Source: Pseudomonadota bacterium (lineage in GTDB: Bacteria > Pseudomonadota > Gammaproteobacteria > Xanthomonadales > Xanthomonadaceae). Taken from it: a stretch of DNA of 6,711 bases. The notes under the pieces were generated by a model. The model made no database searches and was not told the DNA's origin. It was given only the letters and a program-made list of their open reading frames with translations. The translations under genes were made by a program, and so were the position numbers. The DNA lies in assembly GCA_023423605.1 (NCBI GenBank), contig JAFAFF010000225.1:1-6711 (forward strand), in the 5' to 3' direction. Each line of letters begins with the position of its first letter. Position 1 is the first letter of the stretch. Shown here piece by piece: positions 6,586 to 6,711 of this stretch.

Positions 6586-6643
6586 GTTGGTCGTCACCAA
6601 GTCTTCCAGCCAGAAGCGTGACGACCAACGGTCGTCACCCACC
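6572..6643. repeat. Inverted REP pair B
   Basis: Same arrangement as pair A: arms 6572-6597 and 6618-6643 pair over 26 bp with one mismatch (6578 with 6637), around a 20-nt gap. The mismatch is at a different place from that in pair A, so the two pairs have diverged separately in the left head. Confidence 0.8.
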
Positions 6644-6711
6644 AGCAGCGAAGAAGCTGGAACGCAGCGGGGCAGAGCCCCGCTTTACGCGCCGTGCAGC
6701 TGCAGCGGCTT
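6572..6711. repeat. 140-bp direct repeat, copy B (cut by window end)
   Basis: Second copy of 6304-6443, identical over its last 111 bases including the tail hairpin (6666-6684). The match still holds at the last base of the window, so its true right end is unknown. In copy A the outer tail stem would be completed by four more bases beyond this point. Confidence 0.85.

Noticed and set aside
6298..6642. Small open frames over the REP modules on both strands
   Set aside because: They are translations of palindromic repeats, lack ribosome-binding sites, and no frame is favoured.

Overview
The window looks like chromosome of a GC-rich gammaproteobacterium of the Xanthomonadaceae, most probably Stenotrophomonas. 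The reasons are the recJ and prfB proteins, the very high GC at third codon positions, and intergenic REP-type palindromes resembling the Stenotrophomonas GTAG/SMAG family. The genus is an inference, since no database search was possible.

Layout. Positions 1-800 (minus) hold most of prfB, peptide chain release factor 2, with its in-frame UGA and programmed +1 frameshift signal intact; its 3' end lies outside the window. Positions 801-1084 contain no gene. They hold a good extended -10 promoter for prfB, an eight-unit 16-bp tandem array, and one REP palindrome whose left arm is the last unit of that array. Positions 1085-1981 (minus) encode a membrane-anchored LytTR regulator. Diverging from it (plus) are an OpgC/NolL-like acyltransferase (2130-3347) and, with no intervening base, a PAP2-family phosphatase (3348-4382). 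recJ (4468-6225, minus) converges on the phosphatase gene across 85 bp in which no convincing terminator is visible. Positions 6226-6711 contain no gene. They hold two 140-bp direct-repeat copies, each made of an inverted REP pair followed by a conserved hairpin-rich tail. Each REP pair is preceded by its own short tandem repeat.

How the genes fit together. prfB (translation termination) and recJ (single-strand exonuclease in recombination and repair) are housekeeping genes on the same strand, often found close together in proteobacteria. Here an envelope-related block of regulator, acyltransferase and phosphatase separates them. The acyltransferase and phosphatase are arranged for translational coupling and probably act on membrane-associated glycan or lipid substrates. 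The LytTR protein is the natural candidate regulator. The divergent intergenic region carries an 11-bp direct repeat with 21-bp spacing, the two-helical-turn geometry typical of LytTR operators.

No new defence or mobile system was found. The most unusual material is the REP architecture in the two gene-free regions and the candidate LytTR operator.
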